DNA of 64,000 bases from JALYYC01 sp963795805 (GCA_963795805.1 CAWCIV010000004.1:496001-560000); one strand, 5' to 3'. Counted from the stretch's first letter, positions 54,001 to 61,699 are shown. The notes: generated by a model from the sequence alone, not told the origin. Translations and numbers: made by a program.

Positions 54001-55535
54001 CGTACGACGGTGCCGGCAACCTCAAAACACGCGTAGACAATACTGGGACGACGACATTTGCCTACGACACCCTCAATCGCCTGACCAACAAGGCACTCCC
54101 TGACACCACCACGGCGTGCACCGGATCGGTCCCCCTCGGTATGACATTTGCCTACGACGGTGTCGGAAATATGACTGCTTACTGTGATGCCGGCGGGTTG
54201 ACAGCGTACGGATATGATCAAGCGAATCGCCTTACCGGCATGGCAGAGCCGGGTGGATCGTGCTCCGCGCCAGCCAGTCTCTGCACAACTTTCGGCTACG
54301 ACAACGCTGATCACCGAACGAGCCTGACTTTCCCTGGTGCCGCGACCCTAAATCTCGCCTACGACAGCGCAGGAAACGAGACGTCCGCGATCGGCAAGAG
54401 CTCGGGCGGCACGGTGCTCACAAGCTTCACATACTGTTACCAGACGCTGGTGAATTCAAGCTGCCCGACCAGTGGTGGCCAGGACCGCCAAGTTCGCACG
54501 CGAGTCATCGAAAATGACCCGGTTGCCAGCCTAACCACTAGTTACACGTACGACGCCTTCAATCGCTTGTATGACGCCACCAATTCCAGTACGAGCCTTC
54601 ACTATCGATACGACGCTAACGGCAACCGTTGCTCTACTGCGCTCGACTGCGCCAGCCCCACCTATCAGTACAACGCTGCAAACGAGATGACGTCGGCGAG
54701 TGGGGTGACCTACGCATATGACGGAAACGGCAACGAGACCTCGACCTCTTCGGGTGCATCGTTCACCTACAACGTGAAGAATCAGACGACAGCGATCACT
54801 CGTAATGGCATCACGCTATCGCCCCTTACTTATGCAGACGCCGACCAGACAGAGCGCACTGTGGTTGGGTCGACGACTCTTGCGAATGGCCCGTTAGGCC
54901 CTATGCTCGCCAAGTCAGGGGGCACCTCAACCTATTACTTGCGAGACAGCCGTGGTCAGCTGATTGGCCAAAGGGGGTCGGACGGTAGCCACTGGTACTT
55001 CCTCAAGGACGGACTCGGATCGACGGTCGCCGTGATAAGCGGCAACGGGAGCCAGATCGGCGCCAGGTATGGTTACGATCCGTACGGACAGTCAACGTAT
55101 CAATCGGGCACCGTGACCAATCCGTGGCACTTTGCCGGAGGTTACCTGGACGTAACCGGCCTTTACAAGTTTGGCACCAGATACTACGATCCAAGCGTCG
55201 GGCGTTGGACACAGCAGGATCCAATTGGTGGATCGATCGCGAGTCCCTCGGAAATTGACCGATATCTGTACGTTGCTGACAACCCGCTCAACAAAATTGA
55301 CCCCTCAGGACGGGACGATTTTTGGTACAACCTTGGTCAGACGTTAGGCGAGGTCGCGACACAAGGTGCGGTCTGCTTGGGAGGTGCAAGGCTAGGCCTT
55401 TACTTCGCCATTCCATTTGAGGCCTTTGCTCCAGAATCATCCATACTTGCGGCATTCACGGGCTGTGTCATCGGCCTGGACGTTTATTATGCGAGTGGAT
55501 TCAACATTAACGATTTAGGCGACCCGCCGGCGTGA
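51036..55535 (+). CDS. Secreted RHS/YD-repeat protein with a short hydrophobic C-terminal domain
   Basis: A 1,499-residue RHS protein. The signal peptide (SRLSRRASVVMTLTSLFLAISSSPAAAG) supports ATG 51036, which has AGGGAGG before it; the frame extends back to 50979. From about residue 290 to 470 a DNRLRE-like beta domain occurs (FRSMMRFDVSSVP, LVQGWVNG), then a DUF6531-like segment (LTLDRYYNN) and about 700 residues of YD repeats (e.g. TFGYNYAGN, TTYGYDTYGNP). The RHS core follows: DGLGSTVAVISG, YGYDPYGQS, FGTRYYDPSVGRWTQQDPIG and LYVADNPLNKIDPSG. After that only 74 residues remain, hydrophobic with two possible helices (YFAIPFEAFAP, AAFTGCVIGLDVYYA). Base composition and codon use are visibly less GC-rich than the flanks. 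RHS shells usually enclose a variable toxin; here it would be this short domain. Confidence 0.92.
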   Translation: MSRLSRRASVVMTLTSLFLAISSSPAAAGPLTLGGTRPAPASIFLPGQINRSSVGTSGSAARRHPVATGQPIGRTRTSNTYSVGGQYRSVIYPGSINYKDASGHWQPIDNTLVPSSVNAHAYTNKANRYRVDLPADLGLAPIRVSASGAWLDFTLRGARGAPITKGNSQTFSDALPGVTVGVTVANDATIETLTLPNLSAATDFVYDLRLSPGLNAVDTGSGVIEFRDSSGKSVLAFAAPAMYDASGINSRSRAIALKLVTTPVGVAITVSPDRKWLSDPIRRWPVVIDPDVQVRDQQDCYMQNPGGTFNDCGSSRFDVGNNGSWVFRSMMRFDVSSVPSSATVVQSELHMDETWAQNSSSVPVSIHQLTHSYTTAATWYNYDGTHPWTTAGGDFNPTATDTETLNGTLGWYMWFPDTSLVQGWVNGSIPNNGFLMKAVNESTVGAFELADSLDPNSANWPNLQIYYDPGVGERSYFKFETQQLSDRMYLRANVADGNLLLHAHDASIAGTGLNLTLDRYYNNLSTYNGDLGSRWSMTTGWDVYLMANADGSQVYHGPTGYALLFTKSGSTFTTPAGLDAKLTQNPDSSYVLKFNQSGEKYNFNSYGTLVSDVDKDGNTISFAYDGNGRLASITDTQSRVTTFGYNYAGNSSLVTLITDPAGRQYQYGYTGNNLTSYTDPWLKVTRFGYDTTNNNDLIQVTDPVGNITKLTYVNPTGIEGDHRVASITRVTNPGTGAGYLTSYAYNSGNTVVTDPNNHQTTYYYDSQNRVTKVVDALGHSRQTSYTSNSNVQNLTDGLSAVTQLTYDNNNNLSQIQSPSSSQGQTAASTRFGYQAPGQTYLPSSRTDAQGNCRAFSYDTAGNLQNVYDGQSSPCDGHTGGASYTNAYQGDNGTNCGAKNGELCSSTDPKGYKTTYGYDTYGNPTAITPPAVTPPLSTTITYDGISRVTSVTDGKAQKTSFSYDALDRITQVLYGGATQCTSSSTCTTYSYDGAGNLKTRVDNTGTTTFAYDTLNRLTNKALPDTTTACTGSVPLGMTFAYDGVGNMTAYCDAGGLTAYGYDQANRLTGMAEPGGSCSAPASLCTTFGYDNADHRTSLTFPGAATLNLAYDSAGNETSAIGKSSGGTVLTSFTYCYQTLVNSSCPTSGGQDRQVRTRVIENDPVASLTTSYTYDAFNRLYDATNSSTSLHYRYDANGNRCSTALDCASPTYQYNAANEMTSASGVTYAYDGNGNETSTSSGASFTYNVKNQTTAITRNGITLSPLTYADADQTERTVVGSTTLANGPLGPMLAKSGGTSTYYLRDSRGQLIGQRGSDGSHWYFLKDGLGSTVAVISGNGSQIGARYGYDPYGQSTYQSGTVTNPWHFAGGYLDVTGLYKFGTRYYDPSVGRWTQQDPIGGSIASPSEIDRYLYVADNPLNKIDPSGRDDFWYNLGQTLGEVATQGAVCLGGARLGLYFAIPFEAFAPESSILAAFTGCVIGLDVYYASGFNINDLGDPPA

Positions 55536-55583
55536 TCCGGCTGGGCTCTGGATTTGGCTTGGTAAACGGCGGCTCGTGCGTAC

Positions 55584-55823
55584 ATGGTGAGTAACAGAAT
55601 GCGTCGATACGGTTGGGCGGTCGCAGGCGGCATGTGCATACTTGCGATCGCGGTGTTGGGGTACGGAGTTATTCTTCTGGTACGGCACGGGCCCATGTCG
55701 CTTGGGCTTGCGAACCTTGGTGTTGGGATCCTAGCCTTGATACTCGCAACCAGCACCTTCGGTAAGTGGCGATCCCATCTCCGGCGGGAAGCTCTAGAAT
55801 CGAGACAGCGCCGGGACAGATAA
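55584..55823 (+). CDS. Small two-helix membrane protein, possible immunity protein (copy 1)
   Basis: A 79-residue protein, 48 bases after the RHS stop. Two membrane helices (WAVAGGMCILAIAVLGYGVILLV and LGLANLGVGILALILATSTF) flank an HGPMS loop; the tail is basic (KWRSHLRREALESRQRRDR). It looks related to the next small gene (same helix spacing, LV-x-H loop, GL-x-GVGILAL). Placement right after an RHS C-terminal domain is where immunity proteins are found, but there is no direct evidence. Confidence 0.6.
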   Translation: MVSNRMRRYGWAVAGGMCILAIAVLGYGVILLVRHGPMSLGLANLGVGILALILATSTFGKWRSHLRREALESRQRRDR

Positions 55824-55840
55824 GAGGCCGGTTGTCCGTT

Positions 55841-56026
55841 ATGAACAAGGGTGCTGCGCCAAAGTTGATATCGACATTGGTTTCGGCGGGATGCGTCATT
55901 TTCGGCTTGCTTGCTCTTTTTAGCGGTCTCGTCACTCATCACGTTGGGACGGCAGGCTTGGGTGGAGGTGTTTTGGCGCTTGGCGTGCTTTCTTTACTCC
56001 TTGCTGCTGCCAGACGTATCCCATAA
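55841..56026 (+). CDS. Small two-helix membrane protein, possible immunity protein (copy 2)
   Basis: A 61-residue protein. ATG 55841 begins MNKGAAPKLISTLVSAGCVIFGLLALFSGLV, then THHVGTAGLGGGVLALGVLSLLLAAARRIP. It repeats the two-helix plan of the previous gene and starts 17 bases after its stop. The frame upstream is open to 55766, but that part is soluble-looking and lies within the other gene. No function is known; an immunity role would fit the locus. Confidence 0.55.
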   Translation: MNKGAAPKLISTLVSAGCVIFGLLALFSGLVTHHVGTAGLGGGVLALGVLSLLLAAARRIP

Positions 56027-56646
56027 AATCGGCATGCTAGGAGTTGAGCCGAATTTCAGAAGCTGCAATCGTCATACGGAGCAAGGTGGTCACTAGCGGA
56101 TGCGCGGCACAAGGTTGTGTTTGAAGCCAGCGGACGGCAGCAAGTCGCAAAACGATCTCGCCGAAGCAAGCGGGCTGAGCTAGCCGACTATTTCGGCTTG
56201 TCTCCCAAGTGGAGCTGCCCGTCGGCCGCTGACCTGGACCACCCGAGTCGCCGCGGACGCGACGGCGGTTGAAACTGTTGGGTCGACCTTCGCTGTAAAT
56301 ATGGGTCAAATTGCGCCGGCTGATGCCGAGATCTGCTCCGGGAGTGTGGCAATTCGTTCTAGTGTCAGGCACGGTCTGAAAATCCCCACGTAGCCACCGT
56401 TTGAAATTCCCCACCCGGGCAGGGCTTCACCGATCCACGGTTTGAAACACCCAGCCCGGGTGTGTGGGTTGCTCCCGTCGCAGCCAACGTTTGCAATAGG
56501 AGGTACCGGGGTCGGTCGGCATGGGAAGAGTATCTGGACGGTCGAGACCTGTGGCGGGCAGGCAAGCCCATCGAGTCTTTCGCCGGTGATAAATACGGAT
56601 GCCCGTGACACCTGGCTTGGCGATCCGTCTGCCAGCCCCTTCGTGT
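56027..56646. other. About 620 bases with no convincing gene; short imperfect repeats
   Basis: All frames here are short and compositionally poor. Three related motifs occur: GGTCTGAAAATCCCCAC (near 56372), CCGTTTGAAATTCCCCAC (near 56397) and CGGTTTGAAACACCC (near 56438), with a weaker CAACGTTTGCAAT near 56487. Spacing is irregular (about 26, 40 and 50 bases), so it is not a CRISPR array. It looks like degraded mobile-element DNA. Confidence 0.45.
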
Positions 56647-56837
56647 GACACCGTTCTCCATCGGGCCTTGAGTCATGCCATGCACTGGGGACTGACCAGT
56701 CGCAACCCAGCCCAGCTGGTGAGCCCGCCGAGGCCAGGCCGCCGCAGTCCGCCATCCTGAGCCCACCAGGAGGTGGGCAAAAATGGATAGGCGGCAGCAG
56801 GGGTTGGGGGCGGTCTATCGGCGGCGCGATGCCAGCC
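56647..56837 (+). mobile_element. Scrambled remnant of a second tyrosine integrase
   Basis: Two pieces of an integrase gene related to 48829-49947 occur in reversed order. 56647 to about 56748 matches an internal part of that gene (around 49225-49330; both encode HTVLHR-type and HAMHWGLTSRNPAQL sequence). 56750-56837 then matches its leader and first codons (CATCCTGAG, CACCAGGAGGTGGG, then MDRRQQGLGAVYRRRD against MERRRDGLGAVYRRRD). A short frame continues from ATG 56783 for 48 codons with an unrelated end. This marks repeated insertion and deletion at the island edge. Confidence 0.7.
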
Positions 56838-56925
56838 AAAACCTGATCGCGGGAAAGCCACGATTACGGGGCCTGGCTTCCGAGCCAAGCGCAAAGACTT
56901 CACTCAAGAAAAGGGGATTAACCGA

Positions 56926-56982
56926 ATGAGCAAACCGGTGGTTGTCGCGCTTTACCTGGTGGTGATGGTGGCCGTGCGCTAA
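56926..56982 (+). pseudogene. Possible stub of a small membrane gene
   Basis: The ATG overlaps the TGA that closes the integrase-remnant frame (ATGA). It encodes only 18 residues, MSKPVVVALYLVVMVAVR. The start resembles N-termini of one-helix proteins of about 50 residues found in other soil bacteria, so this may be a truncated gene. Low confidence. Confidence 0.25.
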
Positions 56983-57075
56983 TAAACTGGCTCCTGGGAG
57001 CACGGCCGCATCTCAGTTTCGATGAAAGGCGGCCGGTACGGGAGAAAGCTGAGAGTCGCCTCGCGGCATCAGGAG

Positions 57076-58440
57076 TCAGCTAGCCGCGACCACCCGGTTT
57101 CGGCCCGACTGCTTGGCTTCATAGAGCGCCTTGTCGGCGCGGTTCAGCAGCTGCGCTGGCTCGGTGACGTCGGCGGGGTAGTTCGCCACCCCGATGCTGA
57201 TCGTGACCCCGGTTCCGTCGGAGAAAAGCTGATGCAGCACGGTGAGTTCGCGGAGCCGTTCGGCCACGGTCATGGCACCTTGCTTGTCGGTTTGCGTCAG
57301 CAGGATGGCGAATTCTTCGCCTCCCAGCCGGAAGGCGCAGTCGCTGGAGCGTATGCGCATTTGCTGGATGAGGATGCCGATCTGCTGAAGAGCCCAGTCA
57401 CCTGCCGGGTGGCCGCGGGAGTCGTTTACTCGCTTGAAATGATCGATATCGATCATTAGCAGGGACACTGGCTGTTGGTAGCGGCGAGCACGTTCGGTTT
57501 CAATCGCCATCAGTCGATCGAACTCGCGCCGGTTTTGGAGTCCGGTCAGGGAGTCAAGCCTGGAGAGTGCGTCCCGCTGGTCGTAAGAGATGCCGTTCTG
57601 AATCGCAAGGGGAGCGTGGGCCACTACAGCGTGGAAGAAGCCAATTTCGGCGAATGTGTACCCGGTCCGTTTCGCCGAGTTCATGACGACGATTCCGATG
57701 AGCTCGTTTTTGGCATCCAGCAGCGGTGTCGTGAGGGCCGCAACGCCGCCTGCAATCAGCACCGGACCTAGCCGGCCGCTGCCTGTGACCACCGCCTGGA
57801 CCCACTCCTCTCGGCCAGTAAACTGTCGAGGGAAGTTGCCGCCAACTTCAACAGCCAGAACCAGGTTTCCCTCCGGCTGGTAAAGCCAGATCGCCACCGC
57901 GTCGCCGGCAAAGAATCGGCTCAGGCCCCGTGCCACGGCGTTGAGCACGCTATTCATTCCCAGGGCGTGGTTGATGTCGGCAAAAATGTCGATCAGTTCG
58001 CGACTCTCGATGTATCGACGCTCCCACTCCCGGGCGGCGCCTGCCAGCTGCCGCTCGCGCGCCGTCAGGTTGCGGCCAAGTGACCAGATACGGTTGAGGA
58101 GTTGCTGGTACTCGAAGGAAACGGGCGGTGGCGAGCCGGCCTCGAAGCCCTCGGCTGCTAGCCTGTCGACTGCGTTGCTAAATTGCGTGGCCCCGCGCGT
58201 CGTGCGACTTACCAGGCCGGCGGCCACCAGCGCAGCCACCCCAACCAGGACGACGTCCGGCAGGACCAGTGCGGCAAGGAGTCCTGCCCTGAATCGGCCC
58301 GCCGGCATGAGCAACATGGCGATGGCGGTCACGGTTCCAGTTGTCAGTCCGACGGTGAGAGCGAAAATTAATGGAATCGGGTGACTCGGTCGGGTAAGCC
58401 AGTTGGCAGTGGCCCGAACGATTGCGCGCGACCTTCTCAT
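57076..58440 (-). CDS. GAF-GGDEF diguanylate cyclase
   Basis: A 454-residue membrane sensor enzyme making c-di-GMP. Two N-terminal helices (residues ~22-75) precede a GAF-like domain (about 145-290) and a GGDEF domain. The active site is GGEEF, with the inhibitory I-site RSSD five residues before it (RSSDCAFRLGGEEF), so activity should be product-inhibited. DIDHFKRVNDSRGHPAGDWAL is the standard metal/GTP loop. The start overlaps the stop of the upstream gene by four bases. Confidence 0.93.
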   Translation of the reverse strand: MRRSRAIVRATANWLTRPSHPIPLIFALTVGLTTGTVTAIAMLLMPAGRFRAGLLAALVLPDVVLVGVAALVAAGLVSRTTRGATQFSNAVDRLAAEGFEAGSPPPVSFEYQQLLNRIWSLGRNLTARERQLAGAAREWERRYIESRELIDIFADINHALGMNSVLNAVARGLSRFFAGDAVAIWLYQPEGNLVLAVEVGGNFPRQFTGREEWVQAVVTGSGRLGPVLIAGGVAALTTPLLDAKNELIGIVVMNSAKRTGYTFAEIGFFHAVVAHAPLAIQNGISYDQRDALSRLDSLTGLQNRREFDRLMAIETERARRYQQPVSLLMIDIDHFKRVNDSRGHPAGDWALQQIGILIQQMRIRSSDCAFRLGGEEFAILLTQTDKQGAMTVAERLRELTVLHQLFSDGTGVTISIGVANYPADVTEPAQLLNRADKALYEAKQSGRNRVVAAS

Positions 58441-59837
58441 GCCGCACGTTCCATCGCGTGTTCGGCGATCGACTCGACGAAGGCTTCGACCAGGGACGGG
58501 TCGAACTGGGTGCCGGCGTGGAGGCGGAGCTCCCGGACGGCGTCGCTCACCGGCAGTGCAGCCCGGTAGGGACGGTTGGAGCTCATGGCATGGTATGCGT
58601 CGGCAATCGAGATCAGTCGCGCAACCAGGGGAATTTGTTCCCCCTTCAGGCCGTGCGGATAGCCGCCGCCGTCCCAGCGCTCATGGTGGCATAGGATGGC
58701 GGGAACGAGGTCCCTCAGCTCCTCGACGGACCCGACGATATCCTTCCCGATCTCCGGGTGGCGTTTCATGATGTCGTACTCATCGGCTGTCAGCGGCCCC
58801 GGCTTGCTCAGGATGTGGTCGGGGATTCCGATCTTGCCCACGTCGTGAAGTTCGGCCCCTGCAAAGAGCACCGTTCGCGTCCTCGAATCGAGATCGAGGC
58901 GGTCGGCGAGGAACTGCAGCATGTGCTCCATGGCTTTGCCGTGACCGTGCGTGTAGTGATCCCTCTTATCGACGGCGGTGGCGAGAGCGCGGATGGTGCC
59001 CACCGTCGCGGTCTTCAGCCGCTCCGTCAGGATCGCGGCATCGTCCGGCTGTATGTCCGCCTTCTCTAGATCCTTGATGTACAGGAGAAAATTCGGGCGG
59101 CGCCGCCGAGCCAGGGCCAGGGCGGTTTCCGCAGCAGCGATCAGGGTGTCGGACTGATTCGCGCAGGATGGGAACTCGGCAAAGCCGACCGAAAGAGTCA
59201 GTCCAGGGTGGCCGACCTTTCGCGGGATCTCGGCCTGGAGTCGTTCGGCGAGCTTTTGAGCCTCCTCGGCAGACGTGCGCGGTGCGAGCAGACCCAGCTC
59301 GTCGCCACCCCACCGGCCGAGAATGTCGGCTCCACGCACAGAATCACGTGCCGCCTGGGCGATCGCGCTGAGGAGAAGGTCTGCGGCAGTCGCCCCGATC
59401 TCGTTGTTGATCGTTTGGAAGTCATCGATGTCGAAGAGGATCAGTGAAACCTCGTGTTGGTAGCGCAGCGCTGCAGCGATCTCCTCCTCGAGGCGTCGCT
59501 GTAGAAAGCGTCGATTGTACAGTTCGGTTAGGGGATCGAGCCCGGCAAGGTCACGGAACCGATTCTCACGTTGCTCGACGTCATGCAGTAGACGCTTGAC
59601 CAGTCCTCTGCCAGTTAGAGCCAGCACCGCAACGAGTGGGATCAGTGCCGCGCCTACGATGATCGTGAATCCAAGAGCCTGCCGACCGACCATCAGGCCA
59701 AGGGCGAATGCCACGGACAGGATACCGAGGATGACGACGGCAATTGCACGCCGGAGGCTGAGGAATCGCACGGCCCCATGGTGACGCCTTTTTCTCACGA
59801 ACCGAGTTACGTTTGCGCCAATCGGCCCAGGGAGCAT
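58437..59837 (-). CDS. GGDEF / HD-GYP two-domain protein
   Basis: A 466-residue protein. Two N-terminal helices (residues ~30-75) are followed by a GGDEF-family domain (~95-260) and an HD-GYP phosphodiesterase domain (~295-460). The cyclase signature is degenerate (RWGGDELGLL, GGDEL), and the I-site segment before it reads RGAD. The HD part is intact: HDVGKIGIPDHILSKPGPL and CHHERWDGGGYPHGLKGEQIP. It therefore most likely degrades c-di-GMP, with the GGDEF domain as a GTP sensor or a weak cyclase. It overlaps the GAF-GGDEF gene by 4 bases, pairing synthesis and breakdown in one transcript. The exact start (ATG 59837) is uncertain. Confidence 0.92.
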   Translation of the reverse strand: MLPGPIGANVTRFVRKRRHHGAVRFLSLRRAIAVVILGILSVAFALGLMVGRQALGFTIIVGAALIPLVAVLALTGRGLVKRLLHDVEQRENRFRDLAGLDPLTELYNRRFLQRRLEEEIAAALRYQHEVSLILFDIDDFQTINNEIGATAADLLLSAIAQAARDSVRGADILGRWGGDELGLLAPRTSAEEAQKLAERLQAEIPRKVGHPGLTLSVGFAEFPSCANQSDTLIAAAETALALARRRRPNFLLYIKDLEKADIQPDDAAILTERLKTATVGTIRALATAVDKRDHYTHGHGKAMEHMLQFLADRLDLDSRTRTVLFAGAELHDVGKIGIPDHILSKPGPLTADEYDIMKRHPEIGKDIVGSVEELRDLVPAILCHHERWDGGGYPHGLKGEQIPLVARLISIADAYHAMSSNRPYRAALPVSDAVRELRLHAGTQFDPSLVEAFVESIAEHAMERAA

Positions 59838-59947
59838 CGGCCAAGCGGTACAGGTGCCGTCGGCCGGAAGGCCGAGCCCCTGGCGCGAATCCTTACGCCG
59901 TTCTCAATCAACTAAATGAACCGGCCACCCCTAGCCATGATGTCGGT
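59838..59947 (-). promoter_or_regulatory. Structured leader upstream of the GGDEF/HD-GYP gene
   Basis: TCGGCC (59860-59865) and GGCCGA (59870-59875) form a 6-bp hairpin with a GGAA loop (TTCC on the minus strand). No recognised riboswitch class fits; a c-di-GMP-I aptamer was considered and not supported. Confidence 0.3.
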
Positions 59948-60904
59948 TCAGTCCGTGCTCAGCGGCTTGTTTAGCAGAGCCCGCCAGCCACCCTCCTGGA
60001 CGAACGTGAGGAATGCCTGATCCACAGCGCTCAGTTGCTTGTCTCGCAGGTGTACCAGGTGCCACTTGCGCTGCAGCGGAAAGCCGGCCACCTGCAGCTC
60101 GACCAACAGTCCGAGGTGCAACTCGAGCGACACTGTGTAGCGGGAGACGATAGCGATCCCGAGTCCGCGCGCTACCGCCCGCTTGATCGCCCCGTTACTG
60201 GACAGTTCCATCACCGTGTGAAAGCTGCGCCCGGAGCGCCGTAGCGCCTCTTCCGAGGTTTCACGTGTCCCGGAACCGGGCTCGCGTACGATGAAGGGCT
60301 CCTTCGCCAGGCGGGACAGCGGGATACGGCGCGTGCCGACCAGCGGGTGAGCGGGGGCGGCGATTGCGATCAACTCGTTGGGCAGAAATGGTCGGACGAT
60401 GAGCGGAACTTCCGGCCGCGCCCAGGGGCGTCCCACCACGCCGAAGTCGGTCGCGTTGGCCTGCAGCTGTTCGTAGACGTGTTGCCGGTTTCCCACCCCC
60501 AGGGTGACGGAAACGTTCGGGTGGGCGGCCTTGAAGGCGCCCAGCAGGTCGGGCAGAACGTAGATCCCTACCGTCGTGTCGCCCGAGAGGCGCAGCCGCC
60601 CGAGACGTAGCCCGTGAAGATCATCCAGGGCGGCAGCGGTCGCCTCGAAATCGGCCAGGATCCGGCTCGCGTGCTCATAGAGCAGCCGGCCGGCGGCGGT
60701 GAGATGGATGCGCCGGGCGATCTCTTCAAAAAGAGGTGCTCCGGCAGCCCCGGAAAGGGCTTTGATCTGGTGGGAAACGGCGGGTTGGCTGAGGTGCAGC
60801 GACTCGGCCGCCCGGGAGAAGTTGCGGCGATCGGCCACCATCTTGAAGATCCGGAGCTGGTGGACCGTCACCTGCTGCTCGAACTGCCGGGGCAGCGCTT
60901 TCAT
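59948..60904 (-). CDS. LysR-family transcription regulator (CbbR/CysB-like branch)
   Basis: A 318-residue regulator. The N-terminal winged HTH reads LRIFKMVADRRNFSRAAESLHLSQPAVSHQIKALSGAAGAPLFEE. The effector domain begins LRLSGDTTVGIYVLPDLLGAFKAAHPNVSVTLGVGN, similar to CbbR-type proteins, and has IVREPGSGTRETSE. The ligand is unknown. ATG 60904 is chosen over the TTG six bases earlier because TAAGAT lies 6 bases upstream. The stretch 60911-61138 before the next gene likely holds its own binding site. Confidence 0.92.
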   Translation of the reverse strand: MKALPRQFEQQVTVHQLRIFKMVADRRNFSRAAESLHLSQPAVSHQIKALSGAAGAPLFEEIARRIHLTAAGRLLYEHASRILADFEATAAALDDLHGLRLGRLRLSGDTTVGIYVLPDLLGAFKAAHPNVSVTLGVGNRQHVYEQLQANATDFGVVGRPWARPEVPLIVRPFLPNELIAIAAPAHPLVGTRRIPLSRLAKEPFIVREPGSGTRETSEEALRRSGRSFHTVMELSSNGAIKRAVARGLGIAIVSRYTVSLELHLGLLVELQVAGFPLQRKWHLVHLRDKQLSAVDQAFLTFVQEGGWRALLNKPLSTD

Positions 60905-60910
60905 TCGCAA

Positions 60911-60916
60911 ATCTTA
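60911..60916 (-). promoter_or_regulatory. -10 box TAAGAT before the LysR gene
   Basis: Minus-strand box six bases from ATG 60904. Confidence 0.5.
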
Positions 60917-61138
60917 TCGCAGGGATTCCACATATGTATTGGACTGCATGCACGCTCAATCAGTAGGGTCAAAGAATGCGATCAGCAGGGAGCTGGAAAG
61001 AGAGGGCCACCCTTCGACCCATCCTGTCGCGGTGCCCAGGGCCGGTGGCCGCTGCTGCCAGCTTTGAAACCGCGAGTCCGGTAAACCGGGGCCTCACCCG
61101 TCCGCTTTACTCGCTCCCTCGCCTGGGCAGCTGACTCG

Positions 61139-61699
61139 ATGGCCCTTGCCTTCGCCGAGCCCGACTCGGATCTGATCCGGATGCTCGCCGGCGGCGATGC
61201 GCGGGCGATCGATTCGCTCTACGACCGCTACAGCCGGCATGCTTTCGGCCTCGCCTACAAGATGCTCAAGGATCGTGCGGCAGCCGAGGATGTCGTCCAG
61301 GACGCTTTCCTTGCTCTCTGGCGCCACTCACGTGATTTCGATCCCGATCGAGGCCAGGTTCGGAGCTGGTTGCTGCGCATCGTCCGCAATCGCGCTATCG
61401 ATCGCATCCGCGGCCGCGGAGCGCATCGGGAAGTCTCAAATATCGATGATGTCGTCATCGCCGTCGCGGATACCGCTTGGGATCACGTTTCCGCGGATGC
61501 CGCCCGGTGCCGGGTGCGCGAGGTTCTGGCCAGCCTACCTCCGAATCAACGCGAGTCAATCGAGCTCAGCTATTTCGGCGGGCTGAGCCAGGTCGAAATT
61601 GCAACCGCCATTCGAGTTCCGCTGGGCACGATCAAGAGCCGGCAGCGGATCGGCCTAAAGAAGATGCGCCAGGCGCTCACATCCTCTCCCTCTGAGTGA
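61139..61699 (+). CDS. ECF-type sigma factor
   Basis: A 186-residue sigma-70 family protein. Region 2 is LIRMLAGGDARAIDSLYDRYSRHAFGLAYKMLKDRAAAEDVVQDAFLALWRH; the -35-binding region 4 is LPPNQRESIELSYFGGLSQVEIATAIRVPLGTIKSRQRIGLKKMR. It resembles the SigK/SigJ-like ECF groups. No anti-sigma gene follows, which is unusual for such factors. The upstream 228 bases contain no recognised promoter; the start ATG 61139 has no clear ribosome site. Confidence 0.93.
   Translation: MALAFAEPDSDLIRMLAGGDARAIDSLYDRYSRHAFGLAYKMLKDRAAAEDVVQDAFLALWRHSRDFDPDRGQVRSWLLRIVRNRAIDRIRGRGAHREVSNIDDVVIAVADTAWDHVSADAARCRVREVLASLPPNQRESIELSYFGGLSQVEIATAIRVPLGTIKSRQRIGLKKMRQALTSSPSE

Noticed and set aside
56360..56500. 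CRISPR array
   Set aside because: Only three or four imperfect copies, irregular spacing and no cas genes.
48700..57000. attL/attR direct repeat from the tRNA-Ser 3' end
   Set aside because: No second copy of the tRNA 3' sequence was found by eye downstream to 57 kb; the right end may lie further or be lost.
59838..59947. c-di-GMP-I riboswitch in the leader of the GGDEF/HD-GYP gene
   Set aside because: A GNRA-type hairpin exists, but the conserved aptamer core sequences could not be found.
61030..61110. Cobalamin-type riboswitch before the ECF sigma gene
   Set aside because: GGTGCC and an AGTCCGGTAAACCGG-like end are present, but only about 70 bases separate them and the B12 box is missing.
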